In this document: in pieces, positions 1 to 4,983 of the stretch
Layout of the letters: every line of letters begins with the position of its first letter
Position numbering within the stretch: position 1 is the first letter of the stretch
Assembly: GCA_016286075.1 (NCBI GenBank)
Contig: JAEERZ010000125.1
Span: forward strand, 1 to 6,658
DNA length: 6,658 nucleotides
Source: Selenomonadaceae bacterium
Lineage (GTDB): Bacteria > Bacillota > Negativicutes > Selenomonadales > Selenomonadaceae
Direction of reading: 5' to 3'
Position numbers and translations under genes: made by a program
The notes under the pieces: generated by a model
Seen by the model: only the letters and a program-made list of their open reading frames with translations
Databases searched by the model: none
Told to the model about the DNA's origin: nothing

Positions 1-129
1 GCGATTTTTGTCGGATGAGAAGCGGACGCGTGAGACGGCGGCCTGCCGTTCCGGCGAAGCGAAGCCGAGATACGGCGCGACGTCGTTTTCCAGCCAATCG
101 CCAAGAAAAAGCACCGACACCTCCGCCAT
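1..129 (-). CDS. Sfp-type 4'-phosphopantetheinyl transferase, N-terminal 43 residues (cut by window edge)
   Basis: The gene runs off the left edge, so only residues 1-43 are visible. Translation from the ATG at 129 contains FASPERQAAVSRVRF followed by a short basic stretch (SSDKNR). This resembles the start of Sfp/AcpT-type phosphopantetheinyl transferases, where an L/F-x-S-P-E-R/K stretch leads into a basic, phenylalanine-rich segment (R-F-x-x-x-x-D-x-x-R) that contacts coenzyme A. Such enzymes move the phosphopantetheine arm from CoA to a serine on carrier proteins, in the cytoplasm. The start is supported by GGAGG eight bases upstream. A TATAGT-like -10 is visible on this strand at 156-161 but no good -35 goes with it. 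The Mg-binding and catalytic motifs lie outside the window, so the family call rests on the N-terminal pattern alone, and whether the rest is intact cannot be judged. Confidence 0.68.
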   Translation of the reverse strand, partial: MAEVSVLFLGDWLENDVAPYLGFASPERQAAVSRVRFSSDKNR

Positions 130-190
130 ATTTTTCGCCTCCGTTTGTTGTTGTTACTATAGGTGACTGCTAAAAACTGCGTTTTGGAGA

Positions 191-330
191 CCCCACCACC
201 GCTTCGCGGTCCCTGCCGGGGAGTCTACTGGACTCCCGCGCAAAGCGCCCTCTTTCAGGGGAGGCAGGGGAATATGCGTCTGAAATCTTGCCTCCCCTGA
301 AAGGGGAGGTGCCCGTAGGGCGGAGGGGTG
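191..330. repeat. Hairpin-rich palindromic intergenic repeat (REP/MITE-like)
   Basis: This gene-free stretch is a chain of hairpins: ACCGC/GCGGT (198-210), GGGAGTC/GACTCCC (219-237), a 15-bp perfect stem CTTTCAGGGGAGGCA/TGCCTCCCCTGAAAG (252-266 with 289-303), and GCCC/GGGC (311-321). The ends are loosely inverted copies (CCCCaCCaCCGC at the left, GCGGAGGGGTG at the right), so the unit looks like one palindromic module about 140 bp long. CCTCCCCTTTCAGGGGAGG-type modules are familiar as dispersed non-coding repeats in Firmicute genomes; that this one is multicopy in this genome is an inference. No transposase, no clear target duplication and no convincing ORF are present. It separates the phosphopantetheinyl transferase gene from the terminator of the YtxH-like gene. 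Confidence 0.6.
252..303. repeat. 15-bp perfect inverted repeat inside the palindromic module
   Basis: The arms are 252-266 and 289-303 with a 22-base spacer. There is no T tract directly after either arm, so it does not look like a simple intrinsic terminator on either strand. Confidence 0.75.
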
Positions 331-370
331 TAAATGAAATATTGAATTCTTAACGATTCCCCATAATTAT

Positions 371-409
371 AAAAAGAGACGAGGCGAACCGTCAAGTTCG
401 TCTCGTCCC
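371..409 (-). terminator. Rho-independent terminator of the YtxH-like gene
   Basis: On the minus strand a 12-bp stem (396-407 pairing with 378-389, one G-T wobble) with a six-base loop is followed by TCTTTTTATAAT. It lies about 27 bases after the stop codon at 435 and is the obvious end of the minus-strand unit 1397-435. Confidence 0.88.
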
Positions 410-434
410 TTTTCAAATAGGGGATTTGGGGCAA

Positions 435-890
435 TTATACTTCGGCTGCCGGGGGATTCGGGTTCAGCGCGCGGAGCGTCTCGTCCAACGATTCGCTGAA
501 GCGTTCCAGCGTCTGCCGGATGTTCTCGATGTGCCCGTCTGCGTCCTCGGTCGTCTCGGGAACGGTCTCGTTGGCGCTTTCTGCTTTTGCACGAAACTCC
601 GCGATCAAGGCTTCGCCCTTCTCCTGGAGTTCCTCCTTGAGCTGCGCCACCGCCGCGCGGATTTTCTCGTAGACCGCCTCGCGCTCCTCGTCGCTCGTGC
701 AGACCTTCAGCGCCGCTTCGCCTTCGATGCGGAGCTTCTCGATTACGCGGTCCATGGCCGCGAATTCTTTGCAGGCTTCCGCTGTCTCCTTCACGGTCTG
801 CTTCACCTCGTCGTTCGTCATCACCGCCGCGACGAACGCGCCCAACATACCGCCGATTGCCAACAGGACCCCGTTTTTTGCCATACCCAT
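435..890 (-). CDS. YtxH-like small membrane-anchored coiled-coil protein (151 aa)
   Basis: Residues 6-24 form one hydrophobic, glycine-containing segment (NGVLLAIGGMLGAFVAAVM), and the rest is almost all charged helix. Residues about 26-63 and 67-104 have heptad-like spacing, followed by an acidic Thr/Glu-rich stretch (105-120) and a last amphipathic helix (120-142). A short N-terminal membrane segment plus a long helical tail is the architecture of the YtxH family, small Firmicute envelope or stress-associated proteins with no known enzymatic activity. The tail would probably face the cytoplasm. The ATG at 890 has GGAGG eight bases upstream; a second ATG two codons in (MGM) is less well placed. 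The gene lies 81 bases after the DUF1232 gene with no strong terminator between them, so the two are probably co-transcribed. The family assignment rests on architecture rather than a diagnostic motif. Confidence 0.72.
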   Translation of the reverse strand: MGMAKNGVLLAIGGMLGAFVAAVMTNDEVKQTVKETAEACKEFAAMDRVIEKLRIEGEAALKVCTSDEEREAVYEKIRAAVAQLKEELQEKGEALIAEFRAKAESANETVPETTEDADGHIENIRQTLERFSESLDETLRALNPNPPAAEV

Positions 891-971
891 GATTATTGCC
901 TCCTTTTTTCATTGTCATTCATAATTTAATGTTGTACCTGCAATAAAAATATTGCTAAACTTACTTTTCGC

Positions 972-1397
972 TTATGCCGCCTGTTCCTCGCCCAGCTCTT
1001 CAATCACCTTGTGCCCGAAGATGGCGCCGAGCTTCTGCCTTGCCTTCTCCTTGACCTCGTCGTCGATATAGGCCTGCGCCATCATCGTCGCCAAGAGGAT
1101 GGCCGAGAGGTCGTCGGTGTAGCCCCCGAAGGGCATGAAATCCGGCATCAGGTCGAACGGAGAAATGAAGTACCCGAGAGCCGCATAGATGCCGGCCTTG
1201 ACTTTCGCCGGGCAGTTGGGATTCTCCGTCGCGTAGTAAAGCTGCATCGCCTTGTAGATGAGCTGAAGCCCCGCCGATTTCACTTTGCTCCTGACTTTCT
1301 CCCAAAAGCTTTCCTCGGTGTACGCACCCCCATAATACTCGACGTCGACCTCCTGCGACTCGCCCGTGCGAGGATTGTAGAAACGCGCCTTTTCCAT
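972..1397 (-). CDS. DUF1232 (YkvA-like) protein (141 aa)
   Basis: Residues 72-100, AALGYFISPFDLMPDFMPF followed by GGYTDDLSAI, match the DUF1232 signature (hydrophobic helix, S-P-x-D-L-x-P-D-x-x-P, G-x-x-D-D). This domain is found in small bacterial proteins such as B. subtilis YkvA, whose molecular role is unknown. Before it come an N-terminal 30 residues rich in Tyr and acidic residues and an amphipathic helix (33-57); after it come two helical segments (99-123 and 124-136). Reading the frame to its 5' limit would start at 1487, but that codon lies within the promoter at 1456-1484 and has no ribosome site. GGAGG at 1408-1412 serves either ATG 1397 (10-base spacer) or ATG 1403 (4-base spacer); 1397 is preferred because neighbouring genes use about 8. 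It is first in a probable two-gene unit with the YtxH-like gene. Confidence 0.9.
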   Translation of the reverse strand: MEKARFYNPRTGESQEVDVEYYGGAYTEESFWEKVRSKVKSAGLQLIYKAMQLYYATENPNCPAKVKAGIYAALGYFISPFDLMPDFMPFGGYTDDLSAILLATMMAQAYIDDEVKEKARQKLGAIFGHKVIEELGEEQAA

Positions 1398-1455
1398 TTG
1401 CATCACCCCTCCGTGTTCGTTTGGCGCTTTTTTATTCCTGACCTTATCTGTGCGT

Positions 1456-1484
1456 ATCATAACGTTTTTATATTGCTTTGTCAA
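1456..1484 (-). promoter_or_regulatory. Sigma-70 promoter for DUF1232-YtxH unit
   Basis: On the minus strand TTGACA (1484-1479) is separated by 17 bases from TATGAT (1461-1456). The predicted start of transcription is near 1449, giving a 5' leader of about 50 bases before the ATG at 1397. This rules out the upstream in-frame start at 1487. Confidence 0.85.
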
Positions 1485-1510
1485 CATTAAATTCGATTAA
1501 AATTTGATTA

Positions 1511-1532
1511 AAGCAACAAAAACTTGTTGCTT
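1511..1532. promoter_or_regulatory. Inverted repeat between divergent promoters, candidate operator
   Basis: AAGCAACAA (1511-1519) and TTGTTGCTT (1524-1532) form a perfect 9-bp inverted repeat with a 4-base spacer. It sits between the two divergent promoters, upstream of both -35 regions. The half-site core TTGCTT recurs at 1473-1478, at the edge of the minus-strand -35, and at 1559-1564 as the plus-strand -35. A binding site for the helix-turn-helix protein encoded next door is a reasonable guess but nothing here proves it. Confidence 0.45.
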
Positions 1533-1558
1533 ATTATTTATCTTATATCGGGCTATCG

Positions 1559-1587
1559 TTGCTTTTTTTCGTGGCGCGTGCTAATAT
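1559..1587 (+). promoter_or_regulatory. Extended -10 promoter for the HTH/glycine-zipper gene
   Basis: TTGCTT (1559-1564), 17 bases, then TAATAT (1582-1587) preceded by TGC, giving the TGn extended -10 form. An overlapping TATAAT at 1585-1590 is an alternative with a poorer -35. Transcription would start near 1594, about 23 bases before the ATG. Confidence 0.65.
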
Positions 1588-1616
1588 AATGGAAAGAAAA
1601 ACGGAGGCAACATAAC

Positions 1617-2204
1617 ATGACAGAGCAAAAAACCTTGACGGTCAAAGAGGTCGCGGAGCAGCTCGGCCTCAGCGAATATACGGTGCGAAAGAAGATCCGG
1701 GACGGCGAGATCGAGGGCGACCGCCAGTCGAACCGCGCGGGCTATCAGATCCCGTGGGAGTCGTTCCGAAAATACGCGGAGCGGCAGGACAAGAAAGTGG
1801 GCTCGCTGTGGAGCAAGGCGGCCATCGTCGCGGGCAGTTCCATCGTCGGTCGGCTGATTGGCGGCCCCATCGGCGGCTTCGTCGGCGGGCTGGTGACGGG
1901 CGGCGCGTTGTTCATGAACGGCGACAAGGCGGAAGCCGAGGGAACGCCTACGGATTTTGAAGACCTGGACGAGCTGAAGGACCCGGAGCTGATCGAGAAG
2001 ATCATCGAGCGGCTGGGCGCGGAGATGGACGAGGTGAACATCCGCATCGAATACGCACAGTACCAAGTCGACGCTGCGGCGACGCCCGAGGAAAAGAAAG
2101 AAGCGATGCAATCGCTGATGGAAAACAAGCTGGAGTACTCGCGGCTCAACAAGCAGGTCAAGGATCTGGAAATCAAAAAAACGCTGCTGATGAAGCAGCG
2201 CTGA
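1617..2204 (+). CDS. Helix-turn-helix, glycine-zipper and coiled-coil protein (195 aa)
   Basis: Three parts are visible. Residues 7-54 (LTVKEVAEQLGLSEYTVRKK, then a wing with DGEIEG and GYQIPWESFRKYAE) are a MerR/excisionase-type helix-turn-helix (HTH_17-like) that should bind DNA. Residues 66-99 are hydrophobic and glycine-rich, with GxxxG spacing at G78, G82, G86 and G90, like a membrane-embedding glycine zipper. Residues 117-195 are charged helix with heptad character (135-150 and 158-190), suggesting a coiled coil for self-association. The start has GGAGG nine bases upstream and its own promoter. It may be a membrane-tethered regulator of itself or of the divergent DUF1232-YtxH unit, since self and divergent control are common for such layouts; target and signal are unknown. 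I do not recognise a named family for the full architecture. An alternative is a non-regulatory DNA-to-membrane anchor. Confidence 0.85.
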   Translation: MTEQKTLTVKEVAEQLGLSEYTVRKKIRDGEIEGDRQSNRAGYQIPWESFRKYAERQDKKVGSLWSKAAIVAGSSIVGRLIGGPIGGFVGGLVTGGALFMNGDKAEAEGTPTDFEDLDELKDPELIEKIIERLGAEMDEVNIRIEYAQYQVDAAATPEEKKEAMQSLMENKLEYSRLNKQVKDLEIKKTLLMKQR

Positions 2205-2225
2205 GATACGTATGAAAAGACAAAA

Positions 2226-2273
2226 ACGGGACGGCTGCACGAAAACAAGCGTGCTGCCGCCCCGTATTTTTTT
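2226..2273 (+). terminator. Bidirectional rho-independent terminator
   Basis: A 16-bp stem with two mismatches (2226-2241 with 2250-2265) and an eight-base loop is followed on the plus strand by ATTTTTTT. On the minus strand the same stem is followed by TTTTGTCTTTTC. It therefore can end both the plus-strand gene at 2204 and the convergent minus-strand peptidase gene ending at 2294. Confidence 0.88.
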
Positions 2274-2293
2274 ATTAATCTCCGTTAGAAATT

Positions 2294-4048
2294 TTACTTC
2301 CACATAATCTTATTGATATAATTCGTCAAAGCTTTCCTGTTGTAGAACTGCTCCGGCGTGGGCAGCACGAAGTCCGGCGTCACGCCCTGGTCGATGTCGT
2401 AGAAGGAACCGTTCTTCGTATAGGCCAGACGGTACGGCCCCGAAATCGTGAACACGCATCCGTCGGCGGTCGTCATGTTCTGCACCACGCAGGCGCCGCC
2501 TCCCGAGGTCTGTCCGAGGATCGTGACACGATGGGAATTCTTCAGCGCGCTGGGCACCAGATTGCCGCAGGAGAAACTGTTCGGCGACGTCAGGCAGAAA
2601 AGGTTGTAGTTCAGGAGATTGTCCTTTTCGTCAAACTTCCGGTCCAGATTCAGGTCGGCCTTGAAATTCTGGGTGACAAGGGCGCCCGTCAAGGGGTTCG
2701 CGACGCTGATGGAGCCTTCGCCCAGGAACATGCCGATGGTGAAAGCAGCGGTCGGAGCGGCGCCGCCCCCGTTATTGGAAAGGTCCAGCACCACGTTCTT
2801 GATTGGGCTGTCTTTCCGCGTAATCTTGGAGAACGAGTGGATCATCAGCGACATCGTATCTCCCAGATGATCCTCCGCCTTTGCCGTATAATAGTCTACG
2901 TCCTCGACGGCAAATTCGTCGAAAGTGATATAAGCGGTGTTCCCGACCTCCTCATAGGCGGGCGCGCCATCAGGGAAGACTGCCTTCCGGGCCTTCCTGT
3001 ACCGCTCCATGTCGGCAAGGCTTTGACGGCAGGACGTACCGAAGCGGCGCTCCGGCTTTTCCTTCATCATATAGGAATGCTTGGCAAAGGCGCTGTGCAG
3101 GTCGTCGAGATGCATGAAGGTCAGGTCGCAAAGCGCCTGTCCCGCCTCCTGCGGATCCGTGCTCAAGAGCTTCCACTTCAAGCCCGACTGCATGAACATC
3201 GTATCGAACTTCTTGATATTATGCTGTTCCTTCAGGCCGTAAAGCGAGTCGAGAGCAAAACAGAGCTCGTTGTAATTGAACTCGGCCAGCGCCTCGCTCC
3301 TTCTTGCCGGATGCGGGACATTGTAGTAGGCTTCCTCGAAGGGGGCGAGATTCCCGCCCAGCAGGATGAAAACGTCCTTGCCGTTGTACAGTGTGTTCAT
3401 CGCGTTCTGCGACAGCAGGATATCGCTGAAAAGCTGGAGCGGCAGATAATGCTCCCCGTCCTGATAGAACATGTCGATGCCGTAATCCCCCGGCCGGAAG
3501 GTGATCGCCTCGCCGTACCGCTCGAAGGAGGTATCGCTGCGTTGGAAGAGTTCCGCTTCGCCCTGTTCGTTGAAGCCGGAAACCGCCACAAGATCCATCA
3601 GCGTCGCGTTCGGATTATGGAGCATGAAAGCGTCGTAATCCCAGAAGAAGATGGTGTCCTCTTCGCAGTCGAAAATCACAGGGTAATGGGTTTCCCTGCT
3701 CAGGGCGACCTTTTCCCCTTTGGTTTCCATCGTCAGATCGTAGGCAGGGGCGTCCAGCACCCTGACCGCGCGGATCAGTACGTCCTTGGCGGTATTCACG
3801 GAAATGTACGGAACGTCGTCCACGCCGTTGACGAAGTAAAGGTCGATCGTGCCCTTGCGCTCCGCCTCCATATTGCCGTAATAAATCGTCGCCGTCTTTT
3901 TCTCCATCTCATAGACGCCGCCCGCCGCTTCGGAGGTCTCGACCTCCGTCGCCGCTTCCGCCGGCTCCGCCTCCGCGTGGCAGCAAACCGGCAAGAACAT
4001 CAGGCTGCCCGCCAGCAGGATGGATGCGAGTTTGTTCTTCTTTTTCAT
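2294..4048 (-). CDS. Exported S41-family (C-terminal-processing-like) peptidase, 584 aa
   Basis: Residues 1-25 are a signal peptide (KKKNK, hydrophobic core, probable cut after CHA; the VCC pair is not a good lipobox). Residues about 68-108 and 188-230 (e.g. DGEHYLPLQLFSDILL) resemble Cu-amine-oxidase-N-like stalk units of Firmicute exported proteins. The S41 core follows: LDDLHSAF (314-321), VGNTAYITFDEFA (368-380), NVVLDLSNNGGGA (418-430), SPNSFSCGN (488-496) and LGQTSGGGA (511-519). By alignment to CtpB, S493 is the nucleophile, but the catalytic lysine position is glycine in GQTSGGGA. H318 sits where S41B/tricorn-like members carry the D-G-H-T histidine, so a Ser/His mechanism is likely. 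No PDZ domain is evident. It would act outside the cytoplasmic membrane; substrate unknown. AGGAGG lies seven bases before the ATG. It follows the small membrane protein gene by 24 bases and is surely co-transcribed with it. Confidence 0.88.
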   Translation of the reverse strand: MKKKNKLASILLAGSLMFLPVCCHAEAEPAEAATEVETSEAAGGVYEMEKKTATIYYGNMEAERKGTIDLYFVNGVDDVPYISVNTAKDVLIRAVRVLDAPAYDLTMETKGEKVALSRETHYPVIFDCEEDTIFFWDYDAFMLHNPNATLMDLVAVSGFNEQGEAELFQRSDTSFERYGEAITFRPGDYGIDMFYQDGEHYLPLQLFSDILLSQNAMNTLYNGKDVFILLGGNLAPFEEAYYNVPHPARRSEALAEFNYNELCFALDSLYGLKEQHNIKKFDTMFMQSGLKWKLLSTDPQEAGQALCDLTFMHLDDLHSAFAKHSYMMKEKPERRFGTSCRQSLADMERYRKARKAVFPDGAPAYEEVGNTAYITFDEFAVEDVDYYTAKAEDHLGDTMSLMIHSFSKITRKDSPIKNVVLDLSNNGGGAAPTAAFTIGMFLGEGSISVANPLTGALVTQNFKADLNLDRKFDEKDNLLNYNLFCLTSPNSFSCGNLVPSALKNSHRVTILGQTSGGGACVVQNMTTADGCVFTISGPYRLAYTKNGSFYDIDQGVTPDFVLPTPEQFYNRKALTNYINKIMWK

Positions 4049-4072
4049 GAAGACGCCTCCTTTGAGAAGAAA

Positions 4073-4459
4073 TTATATATTGAAGAAATTGCACATCTTC
4101 TTCGACAGGTCGTAGGCGTCCATGTCCTTGTGGGACAGCAGGTAATCGAGAGAATAGACCGCGAAGAACGAAGAGATCGGCACGAACCGCCGGTACTTGC
4201 GGAAGTTCGTCCAAAGCAGCAGTTTGTGGTAGAGCTTGTCGAAGTCTTCCTTCGTCGGATTGTGCTTCGCCATGACCTTTTTCAGCTTGCGGTCCTTCAG
4301 GCAAAAATCGTACATCTCGTCGATGAGTTTCGGGTTTTCCACGTCGTGCTCGTAGGTGCGGATCAGGTTGTTGACCGTATTGAGCTTATAAAGCTGGCGC
4401 GCCTGCTCGAAAAGAAACAAAGCCACAAGGGCGCCCAGCAGAACATACAGGATGACCAA
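4073..4459 (-). CDS. Small single-pass membrane protein, TTG start (128 aa), function unknown
   Basis: I do not recognise a family. The protein has one hydrophobic segment at its very N-terminus (VILYVLLGALVALFLF, residues 2-17) followed by about 110 mostly helical, basic and aromatic residues (e.g. LYHKLLLWTNFRKYRRF), probably cytoplasmic. The open frame extends to 4525, but that TTG is the promoter -35 itself and has no ribosome site. The TTG at 4459, reading (M)VILYVLLG, has GGAAGGTGG ending six bases upstream, so it is the better start. If the longer frame were real the protein would be 150 aa with a longer hydrophobic stretch. It is the first gene of a two-gene unit with the exported S41 peptidase 24 bases downstream, which suggests a shared envelope role, perhaps anchoring or assisting the peptidase; that is inference only. 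Confidence 0.72.
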   Translation of the reverse strand: MVILYVLLGALVALFLFEQARQLYKLNTVNNLIRTYEHDVENPKLIDEMYDFCLKDRKLKKVMAKHNPTKEDFDKLYHKLLLWTNFRKYRRFVPISSFFAVYSLDYLLSHKDMDAYDLSKKMCNFFNI

Positions 4460-4496
4460 GAAAATCCACCTTCCAAACAACAATATAATATAGTAA

Positions 4497-4525
4497 AGTA
4501 AACCATGGAGCGGCGCGTTTGTCAA
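4497..4525 (-). promoter_or_regulatory. Promoter of the membrane protein-S41 peptidase operon
   Basis: On the minus strand TTGACA (4525-4520), a 17-base spacer, then TTTACT (4502-4497, 4 of 6 consensus). Transcription would begin near 4490, leaving a leader of about 30 bases before the TTG start at 4459. Confidence 0.6.
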
Positions 4526-4534
4526 CCGTTGACA
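4520..4534. promoter_or_regulatory. 15-bp palindrome formed by two back-to-back -35 boxes
   Basis: TGTCAAC-C-GTTGACA is a perfect inverted repeat with a single central base. Each arm supplies the TTGACA -35 of one of two divergent promoters, with only three bases between the boxes. RNA polymerases could not occupy both promoters at once, and a dimeric repressor bound here would block both. Confidence 0.75.
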
Positions 4535-4557
4535 TCGTTTCGCCGTCTTGTTATCCT
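4529..4557 (+). promoter_or_regulatory. Promoter of the 61-aa protein gene
   Basis: TTGACA (4529-4534), a 17-base spacer, then TATCCT (4552-4557, 4 of 6 consensus). Transcription would begin around 4564, just before the AGGAGG, giving a very short leader of about 17 bases. Confidence 0.6.
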
Positions 4558-4580
4558 AAGTTTCAACAGGAGGGCTGACC

Positions 4581-4766
4581 ATGGACAAAGAAACGCGGCT
4601 GCGGCTGGAGCGGCAGCTCGACGAAATGCGAAAACGCATGGCGGCGGAAGCCAGCGATCTCGATTACGAAACGCAGCGATACGCGATACGCGCGCTTGAA
4701 AGAATCTTGGCGCAGGATTCGACAGCAAAAACCGTGGATGATTTTCGCGGGGGAAGCAATGAATAA
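4581..4766 (+). CDS. Small helical protein of unknown function (61 aa)
   Basis: I do not recognise a family. Residues 1-45 are predicted to be almost continuous charged helix (heptad-like leucines and alanines, LRLERQLDEMRKRM and YAIRALERILAQ), followed by a short disordered tail ending GGSNE. There is no signal peptide or membrane segment, so it is probably cytoplasmic. The start is strongly supported by AGGAGG seven bases upstream and a promoter directly before it. It diverges from the membrane protein-S41 peptidase operon, sharing the palindromic -35 region. The last five codons and the TAA stop lie within the left arm of the long palindrome at 4749-4917, so the C-terminal tail may have been supplied by insertion of that element into a once longer or differently ended gene. 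Size and composition would also suit a small adaptor protein. Confidence 0.7.
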   Translation: MDKETRLRLERQLDEMRKRMAAEASDLDYETQRYAIRALERILAQDSTAKTVDDFRGGSNE

Positions 4767-4917
4767 GTCAAGTCGTGGTTCTGTCGAGGTATTTTTTCGT
4801 CAGGTAAGGAAGATGGCGTGAAGTCGTAGCCATAGAGCTACGTCGAACGCCATCTGACGCAGCATGACGGAAAAAGGACCGACAGAAGCGCGGCGGGACT
4901 TGTTCAGTGCTTCCCCC
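4749..4917. repeat. Long (~169 bp) imperfect palindrome, MITE-like or giant hairpin
   Basis: The two halves pair around a centre near 4833. The outer 38 positions (4749-4786 with 4880-4917) give 31 Watson-Crick pairs, 3 G-T wobbles and 4 mismatches, starting with GGGGGAAGCA/TGCTTCCCCC. Inner helices are CGTCA/TGACG (4798-4802 with 4865-4869), AGATGGCGT/ACGCCATCT (4811-4819 with 4847-4855, same register as the outer helix) and GTAGC/GCTAC (4826-4830 with 4837-4841). There is no transposase and no convincing ORF. A TTTTT run (4919-4923) follows the right arm, so transcripts of the upstream gene could terminate here. A miniature non-autonomous element of ERIC/MITE type is the other reading. It fills the 217-base gap between the genes ending at 4766 and starting at 4984. 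Confidence 0.82.
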
Positions 4918-4935
4918 CTTTTTCATTTGAAAATC

Positions 4936-4964
4936 AGATTGTGACAGCATAATTCTCCTATAAT
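4936..4964 (+). promoter_or_regulatory. Possible promoter of the 91-aa gene cluster
   Basis: A perfect TATAAT lies at 4959-4964 but the position 17 bases upstream holds only AGATTG. An alternative is TTGAAA (4927-4932) with CATAAT (4948-4953), spacing 15. Starting from TATAAT would leave almost no leader before the AGAGGAG ribosome site, so which element is used is uncertain. Confidence 0.35.
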
Positions 4965-4983
4965 CAAAAGAGGAGAGATCGAA

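Noticed and set aside
252..303. Intrinsic terminator
   Set aside because: The 22-base spacer and absence of a T tract after either arm do not fit; the true terminator is at 371-409.
191..330. CRISPR array or insertion sequence in the repeat-rich gap
   Set aside because: There are no regularly spaced direct repeats, no spacers and no transposase; only inverted repeats are seen.
426..929. Plus-strand 167-codon frame opposite the YtxH-like gene
   Set aside because: Antisense shadow; the minus-strand gene has GGAGG, coherent membrane and coiled-coil architecture and a terminator.
927..955. Terminator between the DUF1232 and YtxH-like genes (GCAATA/TATTGC hairpin)
   Set aside because: The AT-rich 6-bp stem is too weak and is not followed by a T tract on the minus strand.
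972..1487. Longer N-terminus for the DUF1232 protein (171 aa)
   Set aside because: The start codon lies within the TTGACA-17-TATGAT promoter and the extra residues show no family similarity.
1511..1532. Terminator at the AAGCAACAA/TTGTTGCTT hairpin
   Set aside because: No gene ends upstream of it on either strand; it lies between two divergent promoters, and the sequence after it is AT-rich without a clean T run.
2531..4501. Very long plus-strand open frame (656 codons) opposite the peptidase operon
   Set aside because: It is the GC-rich antisense of two well-supported minus-strand genes, has arginine/valine-rich low-quality composition and no domain or ribosome site.
4768..4950. Minus-strand 60-codon frame across the long palindrome
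   Set aside because: No good ribosome site, and its sequence is explained by the palindrome. Such frames in repeats are commonly mis-annotated.
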